Shown: positions 35,671-45,300 of the stretch, in pieces | Layout: the number at the start of each line of letters is the position of its first letter | Numbering within the stretch: position 1 is the first letter of the stretch | Source of the DNA: Brevundimonas sp. Root1279 | GTDB taxonomy: Bacteria > Pseudomonadota > Alphaproteobacteria > Caulobacterales > Caulobacteraceae | Length of the DNA: 64,000 nucleotides | Assembly: GCF_001425945.1 (NCBI RefSeq) | Contig: NZ_LMEB01000006.1 | Span: 470,518-534,517 of the forward strand | Direction of reading: 5' to 3' | Notes under the pieces: generated by a model | Databases searched by the model: none | What the model was told of the DNA's origin: nothing | Seen by the model: the letters and a program-made list of their open reading frames with translations, nothing else | Program-made: the position numbers and the translations under genes

Positions 35671-36723
35671 TCAGGGGCGAACCTCGAAGATCAGGTTGAA
35701 TGGAGTTTCGGCCACACGGCGGAAGCGGGTGAAGCCCGCCTCGGTGCAGACCGACCGGAGCCGCGCCTCGCCCGCCTGGGCCCCGAGGCCGAGGCCGACC
35801 TCCTGGCTCAACGAGGCCGGGGTGCAGATCATGGTCGAGGCTGAATAGAAGATGCGGCCGACCGGGTTGTGGTTGTCCTCGGCCCGGTCGTGGGCGAAGG
35901 GCTCGACCAGCAGCCAGGTCCCGTCCGGCTTGAGCGCCTGACGGATGTGTGCGGCGGCGCCGACCGGGTCGCCCATGTCGTGCAGGGCGTCGAAGATGCA
36001 GGCCAGGTCGAAGCCCTCGCCCTCGAACCCCTTGGCCGAAGCGACCGAGAAATGGGTGTTGGCGGCGACGCCCTCTTCCTCGGCGATCGCCGCGGCGCGC
36101 TCGATCGAGGGGCCGTGGTAGTCGAAGCCGAAGAACTCGGACTTGGGGAAGGCCTTGGCCATGATCACGGTCGAGGCCCCGTGGCCGCAGCCGATGTCGG
36201 CGACGCGGGCGCCCGTCTTCAGCTTGTCGACGACGCCCTCGAGCGCGGGCAGCCAGGCGTCCACCAGATAGGCGTTGTAGCCGGCGCGGAAGAAACGCTC
36301 GGTGCCGCGGAACAGGCATTTGTCGTGCTCGTGCCAGCCGACGCCCTCGCCCGATTTGAAGGCCTCGGTGATGCGCGGCTCGTCGCGGAACAGGGAGGCG
36401 ACGATCTCGAAGCCGCCGGCCATGAAGGTCGGCTCGCCCTCACGGGCGAAGACCATGGCCTGTTCGTCGTTGAGGCTGTAGGCGCCGCTGGCCGCATCAT
36501 AGTCGACATAGCCCGAGGCGGCCTGGGCGTTCAGCCATTCGCGGACGTAGCGTTCGCGGGCGCCGGCGCGCTCGGCGAGCTGGGCCGGGGTCTGCGGGCC
36601 GCCCTCAGCCAGGGATTTGTAGAGGCCGAGCTTGTCGCCGACGACGACCAGGGCGGCCGAAACCGCGGCCCCGAGGTCGCCGACCATCTTGCCCATGAAT
36701 TGATCGAGACGCTGCTGATCCAT
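35671..36723 (-). CDS. Class I SAM methyltransferase, Rv2258c-like
   Basis: A 350-residue protein. Residues 1-85 form a winged-helix dimerisation domain (AALVVVGDKLGLYKSL, RYVREWLNAQAASGYV). The Rossmann domain carries the SAM-binding motif I VADIGCGHGASTV near 180 and the acidic loop FDLACIFDALHDMGDP. The combination matches Rv2258c-like small-molecule methyltransferases. It is a single gene, divergent from nothing close; 150 bp separate it from the giant gene upstream. Substrate unknown. Confidence 0.88.
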   Translation of the reverse strand: MDQQRLDQFMGKMVGDLGAAVSAALVVVGDKLGLYKSLAEGGPQTPAQLAERAGARERYVREWLNAQAASGYVDYDAASGAYSLNDEQAMVFAREGEPTFMAGGFEIVASLFRDEPRITEAFKSGEGVGWHEHDKCLFRGTERFFRAGYNAYLVDAWLPALEGVVDKLKTGARVADIGCGHGASTVIMAKAFPKSEFFGFDYHGPSIERAAAIAEEEGVAANTHFSVASAKGFEGEGFDLACIFDALHDMGDPVGAAAHIRQALKPDGTWLLVEPFAHDRAEDNHNPVGRIFYSASTMICTPASLSQEVGLGLGAQAGEARLRSVCTEAGFTRFRRVAETPFNLIFEVRP

Positions 36724-36872
36724 GATCCCTCTCCGACGGCGCGCGTCCGCAGACAGCCGGCGGAGCCCGGCCGGCGGGCAACGCGGAAAAATGGAGGCGC
36801 CTGCTTACACCCGACGGGAGAGGCCCGCCATCGGAGGAAGGTCATAGGACCGCCCCCCGACAGCGGAGGCCG

Positions 36873-39800
36873 TCACATCAGCCAGTCGTCGTCGAAGACA
36901 GCTTCGTGATGCACGTTGAGAGCGGCGTGCAGCATTCCGGAGTCGGCAAGGCCGGCGGTAGCCTCGCTGGCCAGGGCGAAGACCGGTCCGTCGAACGCCG
37001 GGGCGGCGAAGGGGTCGAACGCGTCCGGAAGGATCTGCGGCAGGTCGAGGTCCTTCGGCAGGAAGAAGCCGTCGTCCATCAGCGGCGATACGGCCGCCGC
37101 CATCTCCTTGGCAGACAGGACCGGCGCGCCGGCGCCGCCCAGAACGCTGATCTGATCCGAGAAGCGGAGCTGCTCGATGCCGTCGACGATGTCCACGCCA
37201 TCTCGACCGGCGACCGTGTCCGTGACGCGGTACTGGCCGCCGCCGAGGCTTTCGATCGTGTACTGCGAGAGCGTGCCCGCGTACTGGGCGGTGTCGTAGC
37301 CGTCGCCGCCGTTGAGGGTGTCATTGCCCTGGCCGCCCCTCAGGGTGTCCCGGCCTACGCCGCCGGTGATGACGTTGTTCAGGGCGTTGCCGACGCCGGC
37401 GAAGTCGCCGTCATCGTCATACTCGAGGTTCTCGATATTGGCCGCGAGCGCATAGTAGGCGCGGTCCGTCTGGACCGTGTCGGTGCCTTCGCCGGCCAGC
37501 TCGTGGATCGTGTCGTTGGCGCTGACCACATAGAAATCGTCGCCCGCGCCGCCGTACAGGGTGTTGGCCGCGCCCGATCCGCCGATCAGGGTGTCGTTGC
37601 CGTCACGGCCGATCAGGACGTCGGCCCCTTCGCCGCCGCTGAGGGAATTGGCTCCGGCGTTGCCGATGATCAGGTCGTTGAAGGCCGAGCCCCAGATACG
37701 CTCGATCGACGAGAGGGTGTCGACGCCCCCGTCGCCGTCCTGGGCCGTCGACAGGTCGAGGCGGACCACTACGCCGGATGCGGCGTCCTGGTAGTCGACG
37801 GTGTCCACGCCGAGGCCGCCCTGCAGCACGTCATTGCCGCCGCGGCCGGTGAGGAAGTCGTCGCCCGCACCGCCGGACAGCCGATTGGCGTTGGCGTCGC
37901 CCGCGATCACGTCGTTGCTGGACGAGCCGATCACATTCTCGATGCTGATCAGCGTGTCCGTGCCGAGGAAGCCGGCCGCGATGTTGTTGGCCAGGTTGAC
38001 GAACACGGCCAGGCCCGTGGCGGCGTAGGAGACGGTGTCGCTGCCGCCCGTGCCGCCGTTCAGGATGTCGTTTCCGAAGCCGCCGACCAGGGTGTCGTCG
38101 AACACGCCGCCGACGATGGTGTTGTCCAGGTCGTTGCCGATGCCGGTGAAGGGTCCGGCGCCGGTGAAGTGCAGTTCCTCGACGTTCGCCACCAGCGTCA
38201 TGTTGTTTCGGCTGGTGAAGATGCGGTCGTGGCCTTGGTTCTCAAGCTCGACCACCGTGTCGTTGGCCTCGACGAAATAGGTGTCGTCGCCCTGACCGCC
38301 CTGCAGCTGGTTGGCCGCGCCGGCGCCGCCGACCAGGAGGTCGTCGCCGTCCAGGCCGATCAGGACGTCCGACCCCGCGCCGCCCGACAGGAGATTACCG
38401 CCAGCGGCGCCGATCAGGATGTCGTTGTTGGCCGAGCCGATCAGGTTCTCGATGTTGGTGAGCGTGTCGGTGCCGCCCTCGCCGTCGCTGCCGAAGCCGC
38501 CGTTCAGGCGGATGTGCACGCCGCCGGTCGAGCCGGAGTAGTCGGCGGTGTCTTCGCCGTCGCCGCCGTCGAGAGCGTCGTTGCCGCCGCCGCCGACCAG
38601 GGTGTCCTCGCCGTCGCCGGCGGTCAGGGTGTTATCGCCGCTGTCGCCCTGCACCGAATCGCCCGGGCTGTCCTCGCCGACGATGGTGACCGTGACCGTG
38701 GCGGTGTTCCCGTTGGTCAGGGTGTAGGTGAAGGTGTCCGTGGCGGTCAGGTTGGTGCCGCCCGAAGCCGGGCCAGACAGGGCGTTGAAGGCGTCGTTCG
38801 GATCGTAGCTGTAGGTGCCGTCGGCGTTGACGGTCAGCAGGGCGCCCGAGGCCAGGGAGATCTGGCTTCCGACCGCGGCGGCCGAACCGTTGACCTCGCT
38901 GATCTCGAGGGCCGGGCCGTCGACGTCGGAGTCGTTGCCGAACACGGAGCCGTTGAGCACGACGCTCTCGAGGGTCGAGTCGGAGTCATCCCCCGCCACC
39001 GGCGCATCATCTGCGGCCACGACGGTGATGGTCGCGGTCTCATTGACCGCGCTGGTGTTGACGCCGCCGTTCGCGGTGCCGCCGTTGTCGGTGATCGAAA
39101 CGACGGTGATCTGGCGGTCCCCGGCCGTCGGATTGTCGCCGGTGACCTGATACGACATCCCGTTGAGGACCTGCTCCAGGTGGGAGGTCGAGGTCATCCC
39201 GACGATGGTCAGGATCAGTTCCCCCGGCAGGGCGCCGGCGGTGATCTGGTACATGACGGCGCCGCCCGGCGCCGGCTGGATGTCCGGGCTGCCGGGGATC
39301 AGGAGCATGGGTACGCCGGAAAGGACGATGCTCTCGTTCGCCCCGTCGACCACGCCGGTGATGCTCAGTCGCACCGACAGTTCCTGGCCCGACTCGATGT
39401 TCGCGGCGCTCAGGCCGGAGAACAGGTCAACCGCGGCGTCGCCTTCGGTGAAGGTCGCGGTGGCGGCCGTGAGGCTGAGCGTCGGAGCGTCGTTGACGTT
39501 GGCGATGGCCGCGGTGCCGGCGCTGGTCGCCGATTCCACCGTGCCGCCGGCGTCGGTGTAGTAGATCACCACGCGGACCACGCCGCCGACGTCGGCGTCG
39601 CCGAGGGTGTAGGTGGCCTGGTCAGACCCGACGTTGACGTAGCCCGCGCCGGTGTCGCGCTGCCACTGGTAGTGCAGCGTCCCGAGACCGTCTGCGTCCG
39701 CGATGGTGGAGACGGCGGTCAGGACCTGGTCTTCGGTCGCCGTACCGGTGATCGAGGCGCCGCCGGTGTGCGGGTCGTTGACCCCGGCGATGGCCGCCGT

Positions 39801-42143
39801 TCCGGCGCTGGTCGCCGATTCCGCGAACCCCTGGCCGTCGGTGTAGCTGATGACCACGCGGACCACGCCCCCCACGTCGGCGTCGCCGAGGGTGTAGGTC
39901 GCTTGGTCGGCCGCTCCGATTGAGACGAAGCCCGCGCCGGTGTCGCGCTGCCAATCGTAGTGAAGGGTCCCGAGACCGTCGGCGTCAGCCAGGGTCGAGA
40001 CGGCGGTCAGGACCTGGTTCTCGGTCGCCGTGCCGGTGAGCGCGGCGCCGCCGGTGTGCGGGTCGTTGGTGGCTGCGATGGCCGCCGTGGATGCGCTGGT
40101 CGCCGATTCCACCGTGCCGCCGGCGTCGGTGTAGTAGATCACCGTGCGGATTACGCCGCCGACGTCGGCGTCGCCGAGCGTGTAGGTCGCTTGGTCGGAC
40201 CCGACGTTGACGAAGCCGCCGCCGGTGTCGCGCTGCCACTGATAGTGCAGGGTCCCCAGGCCATCGGGATCGGCGATGGTCGAGACGGCGGTGAGGACCT
40301 GGTTCTCGGTCGCCGTGCCGGTGATCGAGGCGCCGCCGGTGTGGGGGTCGTTGGCGGCGGAAAGGGTTACAGTGGTGGTCTGGGTCGCGCTGGTTCCGCC
40401 CGCTCCGTCGGTGAGGACGGTCGTGATGGTGCGCGTCGCCGAGGTCGGCGCGTCGGAGGTGTTGTTGTACTGCAGCGCCCGGACCAGGGCCTGGGTCGCG
40501 GCGGGAGTGGCGTCGGCGTCAAGGGTGATGGTCAGAGCGGCGCCGGCGGTCCCGCCGGTGAAGGTGGCGATCTGGACGCCCTGATAGCTGATGTTTGCGC
40601 CCGAGACGCTGATCTGACCCGCGCCCGTGCCGATGTTGGCGACGCTGAGCACGTCCTGGGCGGCGACGCCGTTGGCGGTGATCGTAACGGTCAAGGCGCC
40701 GCCGTTGAAGTTCGCCTGTTCGGCGTCGGCGACGGTCGCATTCTGGCCCATGTCGAGCCGCACGGCGCCCGACACGTTCTCCGTGAAGCCGGCCGTGTCG
40801 CCGTTCAGGTTGGTGAAGGTCGGGGCGGTGTTCGCCGCCGCCGTGGTGAAGTTCAGCGTGATGGCGTCGCTGATGCCCGCGAAGATCGAGCCGTCGGCGT
40901 CGGCGAAGATGCCGTCGTCGGTGAGAACGTAATAGTTGGTCAGGCCCGCGAGGGTCACCGACGGATCAATTGTCCAGGTCGTGCCCGAGCCCGTGACCTG
41001 GGCCGAACCGACGCTGATCGTCTCGATCAGGGTCCCGTCGCCGCGATAGATGTAGATGTTGCCCGAGCCCTTCACGACGGACTCGTCGAAGGTCAGGACG
41101 ATGTTGGCGCCGACGGCGACGCCCGTGCCGTTGTCGGACGGGGTCGAACTGACGATCTCGGGCGGCTTGCCGTTGGCCAGGTAAAACTCGCCCTGGGTGC
41201 TGTTGAGCACGCCCAGAACGTCGTGGTCGCCGTCGCCGTCAACGTCGCCGGCGATGAAATTCGACCCATTGTGGTTGACCAGGGTCACGCCGGCGAAGGG
41301 CGACGACGCCTGCGACAGGATGGTCATCGTGCCGTCGCCGTTGGAGCGGGCGTACTGCCAGGCCGAGCCGTCGCCGGCGGTCTGGTAGAGAATGTCGGCG
41401 TCGCCGTCGGAATCGAAGTCGCCGACGACAATGCGCGTGATCGCGGCCGGAGCCGGGAAGGTGGCCGAAGACTGGCTCGAGAACGTCCCGCCGTCATTGC
41501 GGAAATAGGCGCCGGTGGTGCTCGCCTGGGTGTTCCAAAGGTCGAGGTCGCCGTCGCCGTCGAAGTCGGCGGCGACGTGCGTGCCGCCGCTGTTGTCCAG
41601 CAGCGTCACGCCGGCGAAGGGCGAGGCGGCTTGGGCCAGCAGGGTGTAAGTCCCGTCGCCGTTGGACTGGGCGTACTGGAAGGCCGTGCCGTTGCCCACC
41701 GTCTGGTAGAGCATGTCGGCGTCGCCATCGCCGTCGAAATCAGCCATGACCACGCGGGACGAGGCGCCCGGCTGCGGGTACGTGGCCGACGACTGGGAGG
41801 TGAACGTCCCGTTGTCGTTGCGGAAATAGCTGCCCGTGCCCGCACCGGTCGATTGGCCGGCCCACAGATCCATGTCGCCGTCGCCGTCGATGTCGCCGAC
41901 GTGGAAATTGCCGCCGTTGTGGTCCGGAATGGTCAGGCCCGCGAAGGGCGAGGAGCCCAGGGCCAGAATGGTGTAGGTGCCGTCGCCGTTCGAGCGGGCG
42001 TACTGGAAGGCCGTGCCGTTGGCGCCGGTCTGGTACAGGATGTCCAGATCACCGTCGCTGTCAGCGTCGATGAAGCTCATCCGGCCGCCGGCGGCGGGCT
42101 GCGGAAAGGTGGCGGTGGATTGTTCGCTGAAAGTGACCGGCAT
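36873..42143 (-). CDS. Giant VCBS/RTX-type secreted protein 1
   Basis: A 1756-residue acidic protein without an N-terminal signal. From the start: six VCBS/FG-GAP repeats (DxDxDGDxD; for example VGDIDGDGDMDLWAG) to about residue 340. Next come an SbsA-like Ig domain (STPSDNGTGVAVGANIVLTF), cadherin-like sections, three nearly identical repeats of about 95 residues, a VCBS Ig domain, and RTX nonapeptide blocks (GGGGNDALDGGDGEDTADY, GGAGSDVLIGLDGDD). The C-terminus has the T1SS-substrate look and ends FDDDWLM. It should be exported by a type I system and bind calcium. ATG 42143 follows AGGGGAAGCAGC. A second protein of the same kind is encoded 228 bp upstream. Confidence 0.92.
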   Translation of the reverse strand: MPVTFSEQSTATFPQPAAGGRMSFIDADSDGDLDILYQTGANGTAFQYARSNGDGTYTILALGSSPFAGLTIPDHNGGNFHVGDIDGDGDMDLWAGQSTGAGTGSYFRNDNGTFTSQSSATYPQPGASSRVVMADFDGDGDADMLYQTVGNGTAFQYAQSNGDGTYTLLAQAASPFAGVTLLDNSGGTHVAADFDGDGDLDLWNTQASTTGAYFRNDGGTFSSQSSATFPAPAAITRIVVGDFDSDGDADILYQTAGDGSAWQYARSNGDGTMTILSQASSPFAGVTLVNHNGSNFIAGDVDGDGDHDVLGVLNSTQGEFYLANGKPPEIVSSTPSDNGTGVAVGANIVLTFDESVVKGSGNIYIYRGDGTLIETISVGSAQVTGSGTTWTIDPSVTLAGLTNYYVLTDDGIFADADGSIFAGISDAITLNFTTAAANTAPTFTNLNGDTAGFTENVSGAVRLDMGQNATVADAEQANFNGGALTVTITANGVAAQDVLSVANIGTGAGQISVSGANISYQGVQIATFTGGTAGAALTITLDADATPAATQALVRALQYNNTSDAPTSATRTITTVLTDGAGGTSATQTTTVTLSAANDPHTGGASITGTATENQVLTAVSTIADPDGLGTLHYQWQRDTGGGFVNVGSDQATYTLGDADVGGVIRTVIYYTDAGGTVESATSASTAAIAATNDPHTGGAALTGTATENQVLTAVSTLADADGLGTLHYDWQRDTGAGFVSIGAADQATYTLGDADVGGVVRVVISYTDGQGFAESATSAGTAAIAGVNDPHTGGASITGTATEDQVLTAVSTIADADGLGTLHYQWQRDTGAGYVNVGSDQATYTLGDADVGGVVRVVIYYTDAGGTVESATSAGTAAIANVNDAPTLSLTAATATFTEGDAAVDLFSGLSAANIESGQELSVRLSITGVVDGANESIVLSGVPMLLIPGSPDIQPAPGGAVMYQITAGALPGELILTIVGMTSTSHLEQVLNGMSYQVTGDNPTAGDRQITVVSITDNGGTANGGVNTSAVNETATITVVAADDAPVAGDDSDSTLESVVLNGSVFGNDSDVDGPALEISEVNGSAAAVGSQISLASGALLTVNADGTYSYDPNDAFNALSGPASGGTNLTATDTFTYTLTNGNTATVTVTIVGEDSPGDSVQGDSGDNTLTAGDGEDTLVGGGGNDALDGGDGEDTADYSGSTGGVHIRLNGGFGSDGEGGTDTLTNIENLIGSANNDILIGAAGGNLLSGGAGSDVLIGLDGDDLLVGGAGAANQLQGGQGDDTYFVEANDTVVELENQGHDRIFTSRNNMTLVANVEELHFTGAGPFTGIGNDLDNTIVGGVFDDTLVGGFGNDILNGGTGGSDTVSYAATGLAVFVNLANNIAAGFLGTDTLISIENVIGSSSNDVIAGDANANRLSGGAGDDFLTGRGGNDVLQGGLGVDTVDYQDAASGVVVRLDLSTAQDGDGGVDTLSSIERIWGSAFNDLIIGNAGANSLSGGEGADVLIGRDGNDTLIGGSGAANTLYGGAGDDFYVVSANDTIHELAGEGTDTVQTDRAYYALAANIENLEYDDDGDFAGVGNALNNVITGGVGRDTLRGGQGNDTLNGGDGYDTAQYAGTLSQYTIESLGGGQYRVTDTVAGRDGVDIVDGIEQLRFSDQISVLGGAGAPVLSAKEMAAAVSPLMDDGFFLPKDLDLPQILPDAFDPFAAPAFDGPVFALASEATAGLADSGMLHAALNVHHEAVFDDDWLM
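39495..40352 (-). repeat. Three tandem near-identical ~95-residue coding repeats
   Basis: Each unit begins NDPHTGGA and contains ATENQVLTAVST, ADADGLGTLHYQWQRDTG, DQATYTLGDADVGGV and ESATSA. Lengths are 95, 96 and 95 residues. The DNA is conserved too, so copy number could change by recombination or slippage. They are Ig-like modules of the giant protein. Confidence 0.85.
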
Positions 42144-42371
42144 GCTGCTTCCCCTGCCATCGCGCGCGGCGACAGGGGCCGGCACGGGCGCGCCCCTCCG
42201 GACGCCCTACCCGCTTACCTAAACCTTAAAGGCGCGCAAAATTCAACCTGACAGGCCCTGAGGAGGATTCTGCGCCCATACCGCGAATCGAGAAGACCCG
42301 GGTTACGCGTATCTACGGCAGCCATTCGTGTGGTGAAGGCGCCGTTTGAGCCAGGACTGCCGCCGCGAAGA

Positions 42372-45300
42372 TCAGCCCTGCAGCCAGTCGTCCGGATCGA
42401 AGCCGCGGCGCGCCAGGGCGTCGTCCTCCAGGCCCGGGAGGACGAAGGGCGCGCCGACATCCTTGGCGAGCAGGGCCGCGGGAACCGCGGGCGCCGGGAC
42501 AGCCATGACGACTCCGTCGGAAAAGCGCACCGACTCGACGCTCACCAGGGTGTCGACCCCGTCCCGCCCGGCGACGCGGTCGGCGATGCGAATGCGGCCG
42601 TCGCCGAGGTCGACAAAGAAGTAGTCGGTGCTGAGCCCCAGCATCACCGCCGTATCCTGGCCCTCGCCGCCGGCCAGGCTGTCGTTGCCGAGTCCGCCCG
42701 CGAGGGTGTCCGCCCCCGCCCCGCCGGTCAGCACATTGGCCTGACCATTGCCGGTCAAGGTCGCCGCGCCGGCGCCAAGGTAGGCGGCGTTCTCGAGATT
42801 GGCCCCGAGGAAGAAGCGGTCGAGGGTCGTGCGGACGGTGTCGGTCCCCTCGCCGGCCGCCTCGACGATCGAGTCGCCGACGGCCTCGACTATATAGACG
42901 TCGTCGCCGGTCCCCCCGATCAACTGGTTGGCGACGCCCTGGCCGCCCGAAAGCACGTCGGCGCCGGCCAGACCGACCAGCACGTCGCGGCCGGCCCCGC
43001 CAGACAGGGCGTTGCCCAGGGCGTTGCCGTACAGCAGGTCGTCGAAGGCCGAGCCGATCAGGTTCTCGATCGAGTCGAACGCATCCGCTCCGCCGTCGCC
43101 ATCCGTCGTCGCCAGCCCGGTCTGCAGGGAGGCCGAGACACGCGCGGCGGCCGCGGCGTAGTCGGCCGTGTCGATCCCGCCGCCGCCCGACAGGATGTCC
43201 GCCCCGCCGCGCCCGGCCAGGACATCGGCCCCCGCCTGCCCTTCCAGCCTGTTGGCGCCGGCGTCGCCGCCCAGGCGGTCGGCGAAGGCGGAGCCCCGCA
43301 GATCCTCGAGGCCGAACAGTTGATCCGTGGAGCCATCCCCGTCGGCCGAGGCTGAAGCGGCCAGGAGGCTGGCGATGACGCCAGCCGCGGCGGTGGAATA
43401 GTCGGCCCGGTCGACCCCCGCTCCGCCGATCAGGATATCGCGCCCGGCCCCGCCGCTGAGGCTGTCGGCCCCGCCCGCGCCGGCGATGAAGTTATCCAGC
43501 GCATTGCCCCGGCCGGTGAAGGCGCCGAGGCCAGTGTAGACCAGCTCCTCGACATTGGCCGTCAGGGTGAAGGTCAGGCGGTCGGTCAGGACCCGGTCGC
43601 GCCCCTGTCCGGCGAGCTCGATGACCGAGTCGTTGGCGGTGACGAAATACTGGTCGTCGCCGTCGCCGCCGATCAGCTGGTTGGCGGCGCCCGCCCCGCC
43701 GATCAGCACATCCGCCCCGCCGAGGCCGACCAAGGTGTCCGCGCCTGCGCCGCCGACCAGCCGGTTGGCCGAGCCGGAGGCCACCAGCACGTCGTCGAAG
43801 GCCGAGCCGGTGACGTTCTCGAAGTTCGACAAGCTGTCAGCGCCGCCCTGGCCGTCATTGGTCGCGCGGCCGGCGGCGAGGTTGACGGACACGCCGGCGG
43901 TCGAGTCGGCGTAGACGAGAACGTCGGTCCCCTCGCCGCCATCCAGCAAGTCGTCGCCGGCGCTCCCCCGGACCTGATCGTCCCCGACGCCGCCGTCCAT
44001 GTCGTCTGCTCCGGCGCTGCCGAGCAGGAGGTCGAGCTCGCCGTCCTCGCCATTGACGGTGACGGTCACGGTCGCCGTCTCACCCGTGGTCAGGGCGTAG
44101 GTGAAGGTCTCGCTGAAGGCGGTGTTGGCCGCGCCCGAGAGCGGGCCGCCCAGGCCCGTGAACAGCGTCCCGTGGTTGTAGGTGAAGGTCCCGTCGGCAT
44201 TGACCGTCAGGACGGCTCCCGAGGCCAGGAGGATCGGCTGGCCGACGTTCAAGGCGGAGCCGTTGACCGAGCCGACCGCGATGGCCGGGCCGTCGAAATC
44301 ATTGTCGGCGCCCGAGCCGTTGTCAGCGAAGACGCTGCCGGCGAGGACGCCAGTCTCGGGGGCGGCGACGGCGTCGTCGAAGGCCTGGGGCAGGTCCTCC
44401 ACCGCGGTGATGTTGACGCTGATCACGCCCGACACCGACTGGGGCAGGTCCGGATCGCCGTCGTTGAAGACGATCTCGATGTCCACAGAGGCGGGCGGCG
44501 TGTGCGATAGGTTGGCGTAGGTGATGGCCCGCAGCACGCCGTCGGACAGGGTCGAGGTCGCCGCCGCGCCGAAGGCGATGACCAGTTGGCCGCCTTCCTG
44601 GACGTAGGTCCCGATGGTCACGCCCGATACGATCAGGTCGCCATCGACCAGGCTGACCGCGCCGGACCCGGCGAAGAAGTCGTCCACACTGGGCTCGCCC
44701 ACCCGGGAGAGGGTCAGGGTGGCGCCGGCGTAGCTGTTGGCGAAGTCGAGCTCGGCGTCGGCCAGGGCGACGTCATTGTCGAGGAGGACGCCGGGATCGT
44801 GCTCGGTGAAGGCCACGAGGCCGCCCAGCCCGCCGGAGAACTGCGACAGGAACACCCGCGCCGCCCCCGAGACCAGGCCGTTGGTTCCGACGTCGTCAGC
44901 GCCGACGATGACGTCCGCGAAACCGTCGCCGTTCAGGTCGCCGGCCGTCGAGACGGAGAAGCCGAAATTGTCGCCGCTGGCGTCTCCGGTGAACAGGGCG
45001 AGCGTGCCGCCCGTGGCGCCGGAGACCAGCCGGGCCGAGCCGAAGGTGGCGTTATCCTCGGGCGCGCCGATGATCAGGTCATCGACTCCGTCGCCGTCGA
45101 CGTCGCCGGCGTTGGCGATCGAAGTCCCGAACTGGTCCGCCCCGCTGGAGCCGTTGATCGACCACAGGACGGCGCCGGTCGCGCCCGAGAAGGCGGTCAC
45201 GCTGCCGGAGTTCGGCCCCATGTTGTCGTCGAGGTTGGCCCCGACGGCCAGGTCCGCCAGGCCGTCGCCGTCGATGTCGCCGAGCGAGGCCACGGAGACT

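Noticed and set aside
36906..42251. Very long plus-strand open frames (over 1000 and 760 codons) across the two giant genes
   Set aside because: They are antisense to the repeat-rich RTX genes. High-GC codon bias removes stop codons on the opposite strand. They have Val/Asp/Gly-rich composition with no domains, and the minus frames have clear VCBS, FG-GAP and RTX repeats.
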